Shown one piece after another: positions 23,516 to 36,400 of a stretch of DNA of 64,000 nucleotides (position 1 is the first letter of the stretch; each line of letters opens with the position of its first letter). The DNA comes from Sorghum bicolor (lineage: Eukaryota > Streptophyta > Magnoliopsida > Poales > Poaceae). The stretch is taken from positions 57,964,407-58,028,406 of the forward strand of contig NC_012876.2 of assembly GCF_000003195.3 (NCBI RefSeq). The letters are read 5' to 3'. The notes beneath the pieces were generated by a model. It was not told where the DNA came from. It worked only from the letters and a program-made list of their open reading frames with translations, and did not search any database. Position numbers and translations under genes: made by a program.

Positions 23516-23664
23516 GTTGCTCCCTCTGTCCCTAAATATGTGTTGTTGTTGGTGTATGTGCCACAAATTTGACTAGATTTATATAAAATACATATAACAT
23601 TTGTATCTTTAAATAATTTTCTTAAAAAATTAGATTCAAATATCTTTTCAATGATATTAATTAT

Positions 23665-26600
23665 TGTGGCAGAACCTCCTGAATTAAGTGGCCCACATGC
23701 ACACATCATTGTCCCAAAGACTTCTGATCGACGTGCACGAGTTCCAAATGACTCAAGAAGTCTGTCGGGTGTCCTCGGGAAACCCGAATCATCCACGTAA
23801 CATTCTTTTCAGGAATTCCCTCATCAAGCATCACAGTATTACAACATTTCATAGATAAGAGAAATCAGAGTAAAAGCGGAAAGGTTACATAACATAGTTT
23901 GAAACTGAAGTTCATAGTTTACAAACCATAAGTATTTGATACATAAAAGCTTCGGAACTTTATTATTACATAAACCATAGATTCACACAACAACTTTTAC
24001 TTGCCCAAGGTCACACATCAGAAACCTCATCGTCACTTTCCTCCACAAGAGTAAAGTAACCATGACCATCAAAAGGATTAGCAAGAGATTCACCTGCAAC
24101 ATGGGTTAAGAAACCCTGAGTACAAAAGTACTCAACAAGACTTAACCGACAATAAAAGAGGTGAAGACTCAAGTATGCAGGCTATAGGGATTCAAGGTAA
24201 AGCTTTATCGAGATCAAGTATTTCTTTTTGCATAAAAGCTTACTAAATGTAAAGCCTACTTTCAAGTTTTAACTCAAGATTATCACTTATAACTAGCCAA
24301 GATCATTATCCACTTGCATAAACAACTCATCTCTTTCTTATACCAAAGATTCACTTATTACTACGATGATGGTACGAGGATTGAGGCTCCATATCCGAGG
24401 AAACACGGCGATTCGAATCGATTAAACCCAGCTGGGGATTCAGTACCACACGACATATGTAGAACTTAATCTTGCATATGTCAACCTTTTCTATAGATCC
24501 TCCCATACAAGAACGGGTCCAGCGTCACCCGAGAGTACAGTACACCACCATCCTACAGCCAATCTAGATGTTTCCCGGTCATCTCAGATCCGTAAGGTGG
24601 GTACACGCTACTCTCGCCATCTTTCCACTCCCAGTACGCGGTTAGCCGTTCTCAAGTATCGGAATAGCTATAGGTAAGGCTTACCGCCGCATGTGGGCTG
24701 TACTCAAAGGTCTCAATCACAACAGGCCAATCAACGGTACGGTCCTTAATCGACTCAGTTGGAGACACTACTTTAAGACTCCATTCTTAAAGCAAGTCCA
24801 CCAACCGGTCTCAAGTTAAACATCATTAACCATAAAAGTATTCCACAACAACCCTTCAAACTTTCTCATTTGAAAAACTTATCTACTAAGCAGGGCTAAG
24901 CATACTAAGCATTTTCATAAAGCAGGTATCAAGGTTAATACGGAAATTATCAAGGTAGATAATGCAGCAAATAGGATCCACTCAACTCCTATTCACCTAA
25001 TGCATCATATTAACTCAAGTGATATAAATAACTTTATGAAAATACAAGGATAGGGTTTAATGTCCGGGGCTTGCCTTGACCGGAAGGGACGTTCGGCAAC
25101 TCAACAACACTCGAAGAATCCACAAACTCGGAAGAAACCCACTGGGAATCAGATTCTTCCGGAGCGTATTCTATACGTAAAAGTGCATATGCATGATTAT
25201 GATATACTCAAGGTATGATAAAGACAAGTTATATGTGCTTGAATAATAACAACAAACTATGATTATTTCGAGTACAATTTACCTTCACGGTATAGAAACA
25301 ACTAACTTAGCTACCCAAAAACATAGATTATTTCTAAACAAATTTTATCATCTTTATTAGGCAATATTGTGAATCTATCATATCATAAAGATTATTTATA
25401 TGAAAATAAATCATAACCAGGGAGCATATTATGCTAAGTAACCATGGTTGTCAAACAATCCAAAATATCACTCAAACCCTAAAGGGATTAATTATTTCTA
25501 TTTTTTTTATAAGCATTTTAAATAACTTTATTAATAGACAGAGCATATTTTATCAAACAGAGCTGAAATTAATCATGAAGCTAAATAATACTAACACAAG
25601 ATCACATATTAAATTTCATGATTTTTGGATATACCCATAATTTATTAAAAATCATGGAAGGTTTATTCATTAATAAACAAAGGCAATTTAAAGATATATA
25701 CAAACTATCATAAAACAAAATTTAATATTTTTCCTACACTCTTTACATCATCTGGAACCCACACAAATATTTCCATGATTTTTGAACCAGCACAAAATTT
25801 ACTACACAATTTCAAATATAACACAAAATCTGTATAAAAGAAAAAAGAAAAACAGCACTGCTTCACTGTCGGCCTGCTTGGACCCGGCCCAAAGCGGCCC
25901 GCAGATCGGCCTGCCTGGACACGGCCCAAGTTGGCCCGCGCGCTCCACCTGCCCACTCCCCTCTCTCGGCAAGACACTGACGGGGATACCCCACCCGTCA
26001 GTTCCTTCTTCAACGCGCACGGCAACGCTGCCGCCGCTCCAACGGCCGGTAGCGAGGCCTTCGACCCCCGCACGCGCGCGCATCAGCTTCGCCTCGAATT
26101 AGCGACCCCGTTGGCACCTTCTAACCGCACTCTACCCTATCTCTACCACCTCGGTCACGAGAAGAGCGGGCGGCCGCCATGGCCGACTGTTGGCCGGCCA
26201 CTAGGGCCCGGTAGAGAGCAAACGAAATAGACAGGGAGGTTCGGGGTAGATAGAGGAGCACGGTGCTCACATTGCGAGACCCGGGGAGTTAACCGAAGCT
26301 TTGGGCGACGGGGGCGGTGCCGTCGGGCGGACGCTCCGAGCTCAAAGGCGTCGTTCCGGTGATCCTGCTCGCGCCCAAAGGAAAAGAGAGAGAGCATGAG
26401 TTGAAGGACATTAAGGTGAAGCTCCAACGCCCCTCACCTCGACTCAAGGCCTTACGGGATGGCCTGGCCACGATGAAGTGCCCACGGCGGTGCTCTGTCG
26501 CCGGCGGAGAGAAAAACAGCGAACTCCGGTGCTCTGGTGTGAAAGAAAAGGGAAAGATGGGTGCGGGAGGTGCGCAAAGAAGTAACCACTTTATGTCCAC

Positions 26601-27628
26601 GGTGAATTTGGATGAGGATCACTGGTTTCGATGAATTTGGATTGGAATGGGTTACTGCTCGTCGGCGCTCCGGTGGCAGAAATGGCGTCGGTGAGCGCAG
26701 GATGGAACGCCACGAAGCAAGCAGAGGCGCCAGCAGCTGCTACTCGATGCCACGGAGACGGATGCGTGCTGGGACGAGGTGACACGGCGCTCACGCGCTG
26801 GCAAACGCCGGCCCAAGCTCGGCGGTCCACCGCCGTGAACAGGGGCTAGGACTTATCCCCCCCCTTCCCCAAAAGCCCCTCCTGCCTTTTTGTGAAAAAC
26901 AACAAAAATTTGAACAGAAGTCAAATTTTCACCAAAAAGAAACTTGTGCAAAATTTTGTAAGCTACAAAACATCTTTAATGACCAAAGACAGATTTGAAA
27001 TGGAAAGGGATGAATTTGAGCCAAACAGTTTGAAATTCAAGTTTAATTCCAAATTTTTGAATTGGGGCAAAACAGAATTTCAGAAATTACTTTTGATTTT
27101 ACACAACAACTTGAAAAACTTCCAACATGAAAGTTGTTCAACTTTTCAAGCTCTACAACTTTCATGTTGACAAGTTTTCAAAATTCCAAACAGATTTTGA
27201 ATTGGAGATTTAAGTTTGAAAAGGGGACACTTTTCGGAAATCTGTATTTTAAAAATTACTTTGAATTTTGTACTGAAACTTCAAAAACTCAAAACACCAA
27301 AGTTGTACATCTTGACAAGATCTACAACTTTGCTTTTAAACTCAACTTCAAATTCTGCTTGGTTTTTAAATTGCACAAAAGGGGGCAATTTAGGGTTTTG
27401 GAAACTAGGGTTTCCCCCCTTTAAGCTTCTCGGAAAACTCTCACCCAACGTTTTTAAACTCCAAACAAGCATCCACACATAAAATAAACACACTCAAATT
27501 CCTAAACACATTTATCCAAAATAAACTTATTTTAGGTTAATGCATTAGTGTGTGCTTAACATATTTTTGATGCAATGCTCATGATGACATGTCCCATTTT
27601 TTAGTTTGCTTAACACGAGAGTGTTACA
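23665..27628 (-). repeat. 3' LTR of chromovirus 1
   Basis: 3,964 bp; on the minus strand it starts TGTAACACTCTCG and ends GCCACA. It contains a GC-rich block at about 25.86-26.87 kb and two short hairpins near 27.12 and 27.30 kb. Small frames inside it have no recognisable products. Confidence 0.97.
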
Positions 27629-27642
27629 GCTCTTTCCCCCTT
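27629..27642 (-). other. Polypurine tract
   Basis: AAGGGGGAAAGAGC on the minus strand directly abuts the 3' LTR, the expected plus-strand priming site. Confidence 0.88.
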
Positions 27643-27756
27643 AAAGAAATCTCGTCCCGAGATTTACCTTAGAGTCTAACTAATGGAAAAGGAAATTTGT
27701 CAAGCATTTCCAAAACCAACTTTTACAAAAACAGGGGTAGATTATTACACTATAGA

Positions 27757-30700
27757 TTACAAGGGTAAGACAGAAGAAAGAAACTCAGGAAAACTTCCTA
27801 AGAGAAACTCTTCGGATTCCCACGTGGCTTCATCTTCGGTATGTTGATTCCATTGCACCTTGTAATATTTGATAGTTCTTCTGCGAGTGACTCGATCTTT
27901 TTGATCCAGAATCTTGATAGGATACTCTGAATATGTCAGATCAGGCTTTAACTCAATTTCTTCAACATGAATGATATGATCAGGCACTCTAAGACATTTC
28001 TTTAACTGAGAGACATGGAACACATTGTGAACTGATAACAACTGTGGTGGTAAATCTAGACGATATGCCACCTTTCCACATCTTTCAAGGATTTGATATG
28101 GACCTATATATCGAGGTGCCAACTTTCCTTTTACTCCAAAACGAGTGACTCCTTTCATAGGTGACACTTTGAGGTATACATAATTACCAACCTCAAAGCT
28201 AAGAGATCGACGTCTCTTATCAGCATAACTCTTTTGCCTGGACTGTGCTACCTTCATGTTCTCTCGAATGAGCCTGACTTTTTCTTCGGTTTCTTTGACT
28301 AAGTCAACCCCGAAGAGACTATGTTCTCCAGGTTCTGACCAATTCAAAGGTGTCCTGCACCTTCTGCCATACAGAGCTTCGAATGGTGCCATCTTAATGC
28401 TCTCTTGATAACTATTATTATAAGAGAATTCTGCTAAAGGCAAACATTCGTGCCACTTCTCTGAATAACTGAGCACACAAGATCTTAACATATCTTCTAA
28501 GATCTGATTGACTCTTTCAGTCTGACCTCCAGTCTGTGGATGATAAGCTGTACTATGTAGAAGTTTGGTACCTAAGGACTTATGCAGATGCTTCCAGAAA
28601 GCATTCACAAATTGTGTCCCTCTATCAGATACAATAGTCTTTGGAACACCATGTAGACTCACAATTTTGTTAAAGTATATCTTAGCATAGTCAGAAGCTC
28701 GATAATCCTTTCTTACTGGAATGAAATGAGCTGATTTGGTCAGACGATCAACAATGACCCATATGGAATCAAACCCTCTCGAGGTTCTGGGTAAACCCAC
28801 TATGAAGTCCATACTAATGTCATCCCATTTCCAGGATGGAATTGGCAATGGTTGCAATTCTCCAGCAGACCTAAGATGAACTGCTTTTACTTTTTGACAA
28901 GTATCGCATCTCGCCACATAACTAGCAATTTCAAGCTTCATCTTAGTCCACCAGAATCTTTGTTTCAAATCATGATACATCTTATTACTGCCTGGATGGA
29001 TTGAAAGTCTTGTTGCATGAGCTTCATCAAGAATTTGTTTTCTGAGTTCAGGGACCTTTGGAACTACTAAACGATCCTTGAACCAAATCACTCCAGCTTC
29101 ATCTATTCTGAACTTGGAATTCTGCTCAGACTGGATCTTTTCTTTCAAAAAGCTCATACCCTTATTTTCTCTCTGAGCTGTAATAATCTGATCTTTGATA
29201 GATGACTGAACTGTCATATTTGCAAGACTTCCTTGTGGGATCATCTCAAGACTTAACTTCTCAAATTCATAACACAAGGTAAGGTTTATCGGCTTAACTT
29301 CCAGACAATTACAATGACTCTTTCGACTGAGTGCATCTGCAACTACATTGGCTTTGCCTGGGTGATAATGTACTTCAATATCATAATCTTTTATCAGTTC
29401 TAACCATCTCCTCTGACGCATATTCAACTCTGACTGAGTAAAGATGTATTTCAAACTCTTATGATCAGTATATATGTGACAAGTATTGCCCAATAGATAA
29501 TGTCGCCAGATCTTCAGAGCATGGACTACAGCTGCCAACTCTAGATCATGGGTTGGATAATGCTCTTCATGACGCTTAAGTTGTCGTGAAGCATATGCAA
29601 TGACTCTTCCTTCTTGCATTAGTACGCACCCAATGCCTTTACCTGAAGCATCACAATACACATCAAAAGATTTTTCAATATCAGGTTGAGCTAACACTGG
29701 TGCAGTGGTCAATAACTTTTTCAAGGTCCGAAAAGCTTCTTCACACTCGGATGACCACACAAACTTGGTATCATTCTTTAGCAGTGTTGTCATTGGTTTA
29801 GAGATCTTGGAGAAGTCAGGGATAAACCTGCGATAATACCCTGCTAATCCTAAGAAACTCCGAACTTGATGTACTGAAGTTGGTGACTTCCAGTCAAGAA
29901 CTTCTTGAACTTTGCTTGGATCTACTGCAACACCTTCAGCTGACAAGACATGGCCCAAAAATTGAACTTCATCTATCCAGAATTCACACTTACTAAACTT
30001 AGCATATAACTGATGTTCTCTCAGGCGAGTTAACACTATCCTGAGATGCTCTTCATGCTCTTCTTTAGTTTTGGAATAGATGAGAATGTCATCAATGAAT
30101 ACCACCACGAACTTATCTAACTCTGGCATAAACACTGAATTCATCAGATACATAAAATGTGCTGGGGCATTTGTCAGACCGAAAGACATGACCAGATACT
30201 CATACAAACCATATCTGGTAGTGAATGCTGTTTTCGGAACATCTTTTGGCTTGATCTTGATTTGATGATACCCCGATCTCAAGTCTATCTTTGAAAATAC
30301 CTTAGCACCAGTTAGTTGATCAAAGAGAAGATCAATACGGGGCAAAGGATACTTATTCTTGATTGTTACCTCATTCAAAGGACGATAGTCTACACATAGC
30401 CTTAAGGTATGGTCCTTTTTCTTCACAAAGATTGCCGGACAGCCCCAGGGTGATGAACTAGGTCGAATAAAACCTTTATCCATCAATTCTTGCAACTGAG
30501 TTTTTAATTCTGCTAACTCTTTTGGTGGCATTCTATAAGCTCTTCTAGATATTGGTGCTGTCCCTGGCTTGAGCTCTATTTCAAACTCCACATCACGATC
30601 CGGTGGCAGACCAGGTAAATCTTCTGGAAACACATCAGGAAACTCACAGACCACTGGAATATCCTTGATTTCCTTAACAGAGGTAGCACATACTTGCTCA

Positions 30701-32241
30701 ACTGCTCTCTTAAGGGTAGGAAGATGGATAAGAAGTTGAGATTTGCTATTAGGTAAGTTGACCTTGATGGTTCTATTTAAGGTGTCTATAACTGCACCTC
30801 TCTGACTCATCCAGTTCATACCCAAGATCACATCTATACTTGGATCTTTTAACACTATCATGGATGTTGGAAATATATATCCACCCAAGTCTATTGGTAC
30901 CTGATGTACCATTTCCTTAGTGCATAGTCGACCCCCAGGTGACTGTATAAAGAACTCATCTTTGGTTGCACCAATAGGTATATTATACTTTTCCGCAAAT
31001 GCTCTATTCATGAAAGTATGTGATGCTCCAGAATCAAAAAGTGTAAGTGCTGGGTGTTGGGCAACAGGGAACATACCAAGCATCACTGGCTCTCCCTCAG
31101 GTATAGCTTCAACTTGAGTATGAAAAACCCTTCCTGTTTTCTGAGTACCCTTACCCTTCTGCTGATTCTGGACATTACCTTTGTTGGGATTTGCTTGCTG
31201 ATTTCCAACTGATCTTGGTGCATTGGCATTTGGAATATTTTGCCTTGGATATGGACATTCACGAGAAAAATGTCCACTCTTCCCACAATTGTAACAAGGG
31301 TTGTTTGCAGCTTGTGACATTGGCGGACGGATGACAGGAACATTTGGCTGACGTTGAACATTGAATGGCATTGTCGGCCTTGCAAAATTCCTCTGCATAT
31401 TCTGCTGCTGAGGCGGCTGATAAGAAGGGCGATAAGATGGGCGGAACTGTTGAGTTGGGTGATATACAAGCCTCTGACGCTTCTTGTTGCCGCCAGATGA
31501 TCCAGACCCTGAGACAAACCCCTTCTTCTTCTTAGCCTCCTTATGTTTGCGATTCTTTTCTTCACTGGAGATAGCAATGTTCACTGCCTCGTGATAAGAT
31601 ATATTGCCACATGATGCCATCATCAGCTGAAGCTTTGTATTCAAGCCTCTCATGAAACAATCCTTCTTCTTTTCATCAGTGTTGACTTGCTCAATTGCAT
31701 ATTGGGACAGATGATTAAACTTTCCGATATACTGTATAACTGAGTCATCCCCCTGACGGAGAGCTAAGAACTCTTCGAGCTTCATCTTCATAACTCCCTT
31801 GGGAATGTAATGAGCCCTGAAGGCTTCCTTAAATTCTCCCCAAGTGATTCGGTGGCGGGCTGGTTGAACAGCCAGTAAATTTTCCCACCAAACTCCTGCT
31901 GCTCCTCTCAGCTGCTGAGCGGCAAAAGCTGGCTTCTGAGTTTCAGTACAGTTGATGAGACTGAACTTTTGTTCCATAGTGCGAAGCCAATCCTCAGCTT
32001 CAAGGGGTTCATCAGCTTTTGTGAATACTAGGGGACGAGTATCTGTGAAGTCAACATATGTGGTTTCTTCTCTGTTATGGCGACCACGGCCACGCTGACC
32101 AGCATTCTGATTTTGTGCTAACAGAGTTGTTGCATTGACCAATGCTGCAATTGCATCAGCCAAAGAGGGTGGAACTGGTGGTGCATTAGGAAAATCATCC
32201 CCACCCTGGGAAGAACTAGCTCCATGGTTGTTAGCAGACAT
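27757..32241 (-). CDS. Gag-Pol polyprotein of chromovirus 1 (intact)
   Basis: 1494 residues in one frame. In order: Gag (about 60-250); CCHC knuckle [14 protein letters not shown] 316-329; aspartic protease LFDSGAS 401-407 (D403); reverse transcriptase with FIDD 715-718; RNase H from about 860; integrase zinc-binding H1075, H1082, C1112, C1115; DDE residues D1145, D1206, E1242 (spacing 60 and 35); and a C-terminal chromodomain about 1440-1482 containing [15 protein letters not shown]. The segment HPQTGGQTE has Gly where most relatives have Asp just before the catalytic Glu; this is not a DDE residue. The single Gag-Pol frame is normal for chromoviruses. The ATG follows TTTTTAAACAG, another AG|ATG context. 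Products would assemble a particle, copy RNA into cDNA and insert it, with the chromodomain steering to marked chromatin. Confidence 0.97.
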   Translation of the reverse strand: MSANNHGASSSQGGDDFPNAPPVPPSLADAIAALVNATTLLAQNQNAGQRGRGRHNREETTYVDFTDTRPLVFTKADEPLEAEDWLRTMEQKFSLINCTETQKPAFAAQQLRGAAGVWWENLLAVQPARHRITWGEFKEAFRAHYIPKGVMKMKLEEFLALRQGDDSVIQYIGKFNHLSQYAIEQVNTDEKKKDCFMRGLNTKLQLMMASCGNISYHEAVNIAISSEEKNRKHKEAKKKKGFVSGSGSSGGNKKRQRLVYHPTQQFRPSYRPSYQPPQQQNMQRNFARPTMPFNVQRQPNVPVIRPPMSQAANNPCYNCGKSGHFSRECPYPRQNIPNANAPRSVGNQQANPNKGNVQNQQKGKGTQKTGRVFHTQVEAIPEGEPVMLGMFPVAQHPALTLFDSGASHTFMNRAFAEKYNIPIGATKDEFFIQSPGGRLCTKEMVHQVPIDLGGYIFPTSMIVLKDPSIDVILGMNWMSQRGAVIDTLNRTIKVNLPNSKSQLLIHLPTLKRAVEQVCATSVKEIKDIPVVCEFPDVFPEDLPGLPPDRDVEFEIELKPGTAPISRRAYRMPPKELAELKTQLQELMDKGFIRPSSSPWGCPAIFVKKKDHTLRLCVDYRPLNEVTIKNKYPLPRIDLLFDQLTGAKVFSKIDLRSGYHQIKIKPKDVPKTAFTTRYGLYEYLVMSFGLTNAPAHFMYLMNSVFMPELDKFVVVFIDDILIYSKTKEEHEEHLRIVLTRLREHQLYAKFSKCEFWIDEVQFLGHVLSAEGVAVDPSKVQEVLDWKSPTSVHQVRSFLGLAGYYRRFIPDFSKISKPMTTLLKNDTKFVWSSECEEAFRTLKKLLTTAPVLAQPDIEKSFDVYCDASGKGIGCVLMQEGRVIAYASRQLKRHEEHYPTHDLELAAVVHALKIWRHYLLGNTCHIYTDHKSLKYIFTQSELNMRQRRWLELIKDYDIEVHYHPGKANVVADALSRKSHCNCLEVKPINLTLCYEFEKLSLEMIPQGSLANMTVQSSIKDQIITAQRENKGMSFLKEKIQSEQNSKFRIDEAGVIWFKDRLVVPKVPELRKQILDEAHATRLSIHPGSNKMYHDLKQRFWWTKMKLEIASYVARCDTCQKVKAVHLRSAGELQPLPIPSWKWDDISMDFIVGLPRTSRGFDSIWVIVDRLTKSAHFIPVRKDYRASDYAKIYFNKIVSLHGVPKTIVSDRGTQFVNAFWKHLHKSLGTKLLHSTAYHPQTGGQTERVNQILEDMLRSCVLSYSEKWHECLPLAEFSYNNSYQESIKMAPFEALYGRRCRTPLNWSEPGEHSLFGVDLVKETEEKVRLIRENMKVAQSRQKSYADKRRRSLSFEVGNYVYLKVSPMKGVTRFGVKGKLAPRYIGPYQILERCGKVAYRLDLPPQLLSVHNVFHVSQLKKCLRVPDHIIHVEEIELKPDLTYSEYPIKILDQKDRVTRRRTIKYYKVQWNQHTEDEATWESEEFLLGSFPEFLSSVLPL

Positions 32242-32466
32242 CTGTTTAAAAACACATCACACTTTAATTAACATGCATACTTAACCATCATACATCATGG
32301 CTTACATAGCACAAACAGTTCATCTTATTTATCATACAAGTCCGCTCCTGGGCAGGACTACTCGAAACCACTATCTTACACAACTTCCCATACTAGAGGT
32401 TTTCTGACTAACTAAGTTACAAAGTCAGAAGATCACACTCGGTCATACTTCTTGCCTTCTCAACAC

Positions 32467-32934
32467 CTAGTCGTCATCCATCTCCGACTCACTGGTGGTA
32501 ACACCCTCATCTGGAGTGGGGGTTCCTGGCTCCTCTGCTTCATCCTCAGAAGTATCACTATCCACTTGGATGACAACTGGTCCTTCCTCTGCTGCTTCAG
32601 GAGCCTCGGGTGGATTGAGGGCATCCTGCAGCTGGTGCACTTCCTCATGGAGGGTGTTGGCATAAGCCTCAAGAGTGACCACATACCCTGCCATATGGTA
32701 CAGCTGAACTTCCATGTTGATGTTGTCAGTGAGCATCAGGCGCAGATCATTCTTCATAAGCCTGTAGGTTCTTGGCGAAGGAGGACCTCCGCTGGTGTCA
32801 CTCCCGTTTCCGTCGCTGGAGTTGTCAGTGCTGCTGTCGCTGCTATCGGAGGGTGGCGGATCCCTTGGTGCCAGCTGGTGCCTGGGGACACGACCTCCGG
32901 TGGACTTGCGAGCGGTTAGGCGGGTACGTGCCAT
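32467..32934 (-). CDS. Extra ORF of chromovirus 1: histone H3-tail-like N-terminus, acidic C-terminus
   Basis: 155 residues on the element's coding strand between PBS and gag. After the Met, residues 2-22 match the plant histone H3 tail at 16 of 21 positions. The TARKSTGG core (H3 6-13) is identical, with K9 and S10 equivalents at K10 and S11. Positions equivalent to K4 and K14 are Arg and that of K18 is His; PR and QLA are kept. The rest is not histone: a Ser/Asp-rich linker (29-50), a segment likely to form helix or coiled coil (about 58-105) and an acidic, Ser-rich tail ending EMDDD. No histone fold is visible. The ATG is preceded by TTTTGGCAG, a good 3' splice-site context, so it may be reached by splicing. 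The function is unknown; a chromatin-directed role is inferred only from the tail and the element's chromodomain. Confidence 0.9.
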   Translation of the reverse strand: MARTRLTARKSTGGRVPRHQLAPRDPPPSDSSDSSTDNSSDGNGSDTSGGPPSPRTYRLMKNDLRLMLTDNINMEVQLYHMAGYVVTLEAYANTLHEEVHQLQDALNPPEAPEAAEEGPVVIQVDSDTSEDEAEEPGTPTPDEGVTTSESEMDDD

Positions 32935-33412
32935 CTGCCAAAATAGTTTTATTTTGAATATTAGAACTATATATGTTCCAGGATTAAAGGATAGAGTTTT
33001 ACAATTAGATGGACATATTACCCCTAGTTATTAACAACTTTAAGGAGGAAAGTTAATTACATGTTATCATTAATGATGCATGAAGCGTACTTACGAACAA
33101 AGCATACATCAAACAAGTAATTATCTTTAAATTAGTCACTTGATATAAAAGTGCATAAACATTCTTTTCATAAATAGGGCAATATTATAACATTATAAGC
33201 ATCGTTCCTTGTATATAAATATCACCATAATTATACTAAGAACATATCCAGTTGGATAGAAAGATAAGTCTACAGAATGAATTGAGACAAGTTAGAAGCA
33301 TAAGACAAGCTTAGAAGCAATTTGGACTCAAACTAATTTGAAATTTAGTTTGACTCAAAAGCTTTTGAAGTTTTCAAAATCGAATACTGCTATACTTTCT
33401 AAGGGAAACCTG
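32935..33412 (-). other. Leader between PBS and extra ORF of chromovirus 1
   Basis: AT-rich 5' leader of the retroelement transcript with no coding frame; the packaging signal is expected here but not identifiable. Confidence 0.5.
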
Positions 33413-33424
33413 GCTCTGATACCA
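33413..33424 (-). other. Primer-binding site, initiator-Met tRNA type
   Basis: The minus strand reads TGGTATCAGAGC two bases after the 5' LTR, the usual tRNA-iMet PBS of plant gypsy elements. Confidence 0.93.
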
Positions 33425-33426
33425 GC

Positions 33427-36400
33427 TGTGGCAGAACCTCCTGAATTAAGTGGCCCACATGCACACATCATTGTCCCAAAGACTTCTGATCGACGTGCAC
33501 GAGTTCCAAATGACTCAAGAAGTCTGTCGGGTGTCCTCGGGAAACCCGAATCATCCACGTAACATTCTTTTCAGGAATTCCCTCATCAAGCATCACAGTA
33601 TTACAACATTTCATAGATAAGAGAAATCAGAGTAAAAGCGGAAAGGTTACATAACATAGTTTGAAACTGAAGTTCATAGTTTACAAACCATAAGTATTTG
33701 ATACATAAAAGCTTCGGAACTTTATTATTACATAAACCATAGATTCACACAACAACTTTTACTTGCCCAAGGTCACACATCAGAAACCTCATCGTCACTT
33801 TCCTCCACAAGAGTAAAGTAACCATGACCATCAAAAGGATTAGCAAGAGATTCACCTGCAACATGGGTTAAGAAACCCTGAGTACAAAAGTACTCAACAA
33901 GACTTAACCGACAATAAAAGAGGTGAAGACTCAAGTATGCAGGCTATAGGGATTCAAGGTAAAGCTTTATCGAGATCAAGTATTTCTTTTTGCATAAAAG
34001 CTTACTAAATGTAAAGCCTACTTTCAAGTTTTAACTCAAGATTATCACTTATAACTAGCCAAGATCATTATCCACTTGCATAAACAACTCATCTCTTTCT
34101 TATACCAAAGATTCACTTATTACTACGATGATGGTACGAGGATTGAGGCTCCATATCCGAGGAAACACGGCGATTCGAATCGATTAAACCCAGCTGGGGA
34201 TTCAGTACCACACGACATATGTAGAACTTAATCTTGCATATGTCAACCTTTTCTATAGATCCTCCCATACAAGAACGGGTCCAGCGTCACCCGAGAGTAC
34301 AGTACACCACCATCCTACAGCCAATCTAGATGTTTCCCGGTCATCTCAGATCCGTAAGGTGGGTACACGCTACTCTCGCCATCTTTCCACTCCCAGTACG
34401 CGGTTAGCCGTTCTCAAGTATCGGAATAGCTATAGGTAAGGCTTACCGCCGCATGTGGGCTGTACTCAAAGGTCTCAATCACAACAGGCCAATCAACGGT
34501 ACGGTCCTTAATCGACTCAGTTGGAGACACTACTTTAAGACTCCATTCTTAAAGCAAGTCCACCAACCGGTCTCAAGTTAAACATCATTAACCATAAAAG
34601 TATTCCACAACAACCCTTCAAACTTTCTCATTTGAAAAACTTATCTACTAAGCAGGGCTAAGCATACTAAGCATTTTCATAAAGCAGGTATCAAGGTTAA
34701 TACGGAAATTATCAAGGTAGATAATGCAGCAAATAGGATCCACTCAACTCCTATTCACCTAATGCATCATATTAACTCAAGTGATATAAATAACTTTATG
34801 AAAATACAAGGATAGGGTTTAATGTCCGGGGCTTGCCTTGACCGGAAGGGACGTTCGGCAACTCAACAACACTCGAAGAATCCACAAACTCGGAAGAAAC
34901 CCACTGGGAATCAGATTCTTCCGGAGCGTATTCTATACGTAAAAGTGCATATGCATGATTATGATATACTCAAGGTATGATAAAGACAAGTTATATGTGC
35001 TTGAATAATAACAACAAACTATGATTATTTCGAGTACAATTTACCTTCACGGTATAGAAACAACTAACTTAGCTACCCAAAAACATAGATTATTTCTAAA
35101 CAAATTTTATCATCTTTATTAGGCAATATTGTGAATCTATCATATCATAAAGATTATTTATATGAAAATAAATCATAACCAGGGAGCATATTATGCTAAG
35201 TAACCATGGTTGTCAAACAATCCAAAATATCACTCAAACCCTAAAGGGATTAATTATTTCTATTTTTTTATAAGCATTTTAAATAACTTTATTAATAGAC
35301 AGAGCATATTTTATCAAACAGAGCTGAAATTAATCATGAAGCTAAATAATACTAACACAAGATCACATATTAAATTTCATGATTTTTGGATATACCCATA
35401 ATTTATTAAAAATCATGGAAGGTTTATTCATTAATAAACAAAGGCAATTTAAAGATATATACAAACTATCATAAAACAAAATTTAATATTTTTCCTACAC
35501 TCTTTACATCATCTGGAACCCACACAAATATTTCCATGATTTTTGAACCAGCACAAAATTTACTACACAATTTCAAATATAACACAAAATCTGTATAAAA
35601 GAAAAAAGAAAAACAGCACTGCTTCACTGTCGGCCTGCTTGGACCCGGCCCAAAGCGGCCCGCAGATCGGCCTGCCTGGACACGGCCCAAGTTGGCCCGC
35701 GCGCTCCACCTGCCCACTCCCCTCTCTCGGCAAGACACTGACGGGGATACCCCACCCGTCAGTTCCTTCTTCAACGCGCACGGCAACGCTGCCGCCGCTC
35801 CAACGGCCGGTAGCGAGGCCTTCGACCCCCGCACGCGCGCGCATCAGCTTCGCCTCGAATTAGCGACCCCGTTGGCACCTTCTAACCGCACTCTACCCTA
35901 TCTCTACCACCTCGGTCACGAGAAGAGCGGGCGGCCGCCATGGCCGACTGTTGGCCGGCCACTAGGGCCCGGTAGAGAGCAAACGAAATAGACAGGGAGG
36001 TTCGGGGTAGATAGAGGAGCACGGTGCTCACATTGCGAGACCCGGGGAGTTAACCGAAGCTTTGGGCGACGGGGGCGGTGCCGTCGGGCGGACGCTCCGA
36101 GCTCAAAGGCGTCGTTCCGGTGATCCTGCTCGCGCCCAAAGGAAAAGAGAGAGAGCATGAGTTGAAGGACATTAAGGTGAAGCTCCAACGCCCCTCACCT
36201 CGACTCAAGGCCTTACGGGATGGCCTGGCCACGATGAAGTGCCCACGGCGGTGCTCTGTCGCCGGCGGAGAGAAAAACAGCGAACTCCGGTGCTCTGGTG
36301 TGAAAGAAAAGGGAAAGATGGGTGCGGGAGGTGCGCAAAGAAGTAACCACTTTATGTCCACGGTGAATTTGGATGAGGATCACTGGTTTCGATGAATTTG

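Noticed and set aside
25708..26634. Small frames duplicated in both LTRs of chromovirus 1
   Set aside because: Overlapping frames on both strands in a GC-rich LTR block; duplicated only because the LTRs are identical.
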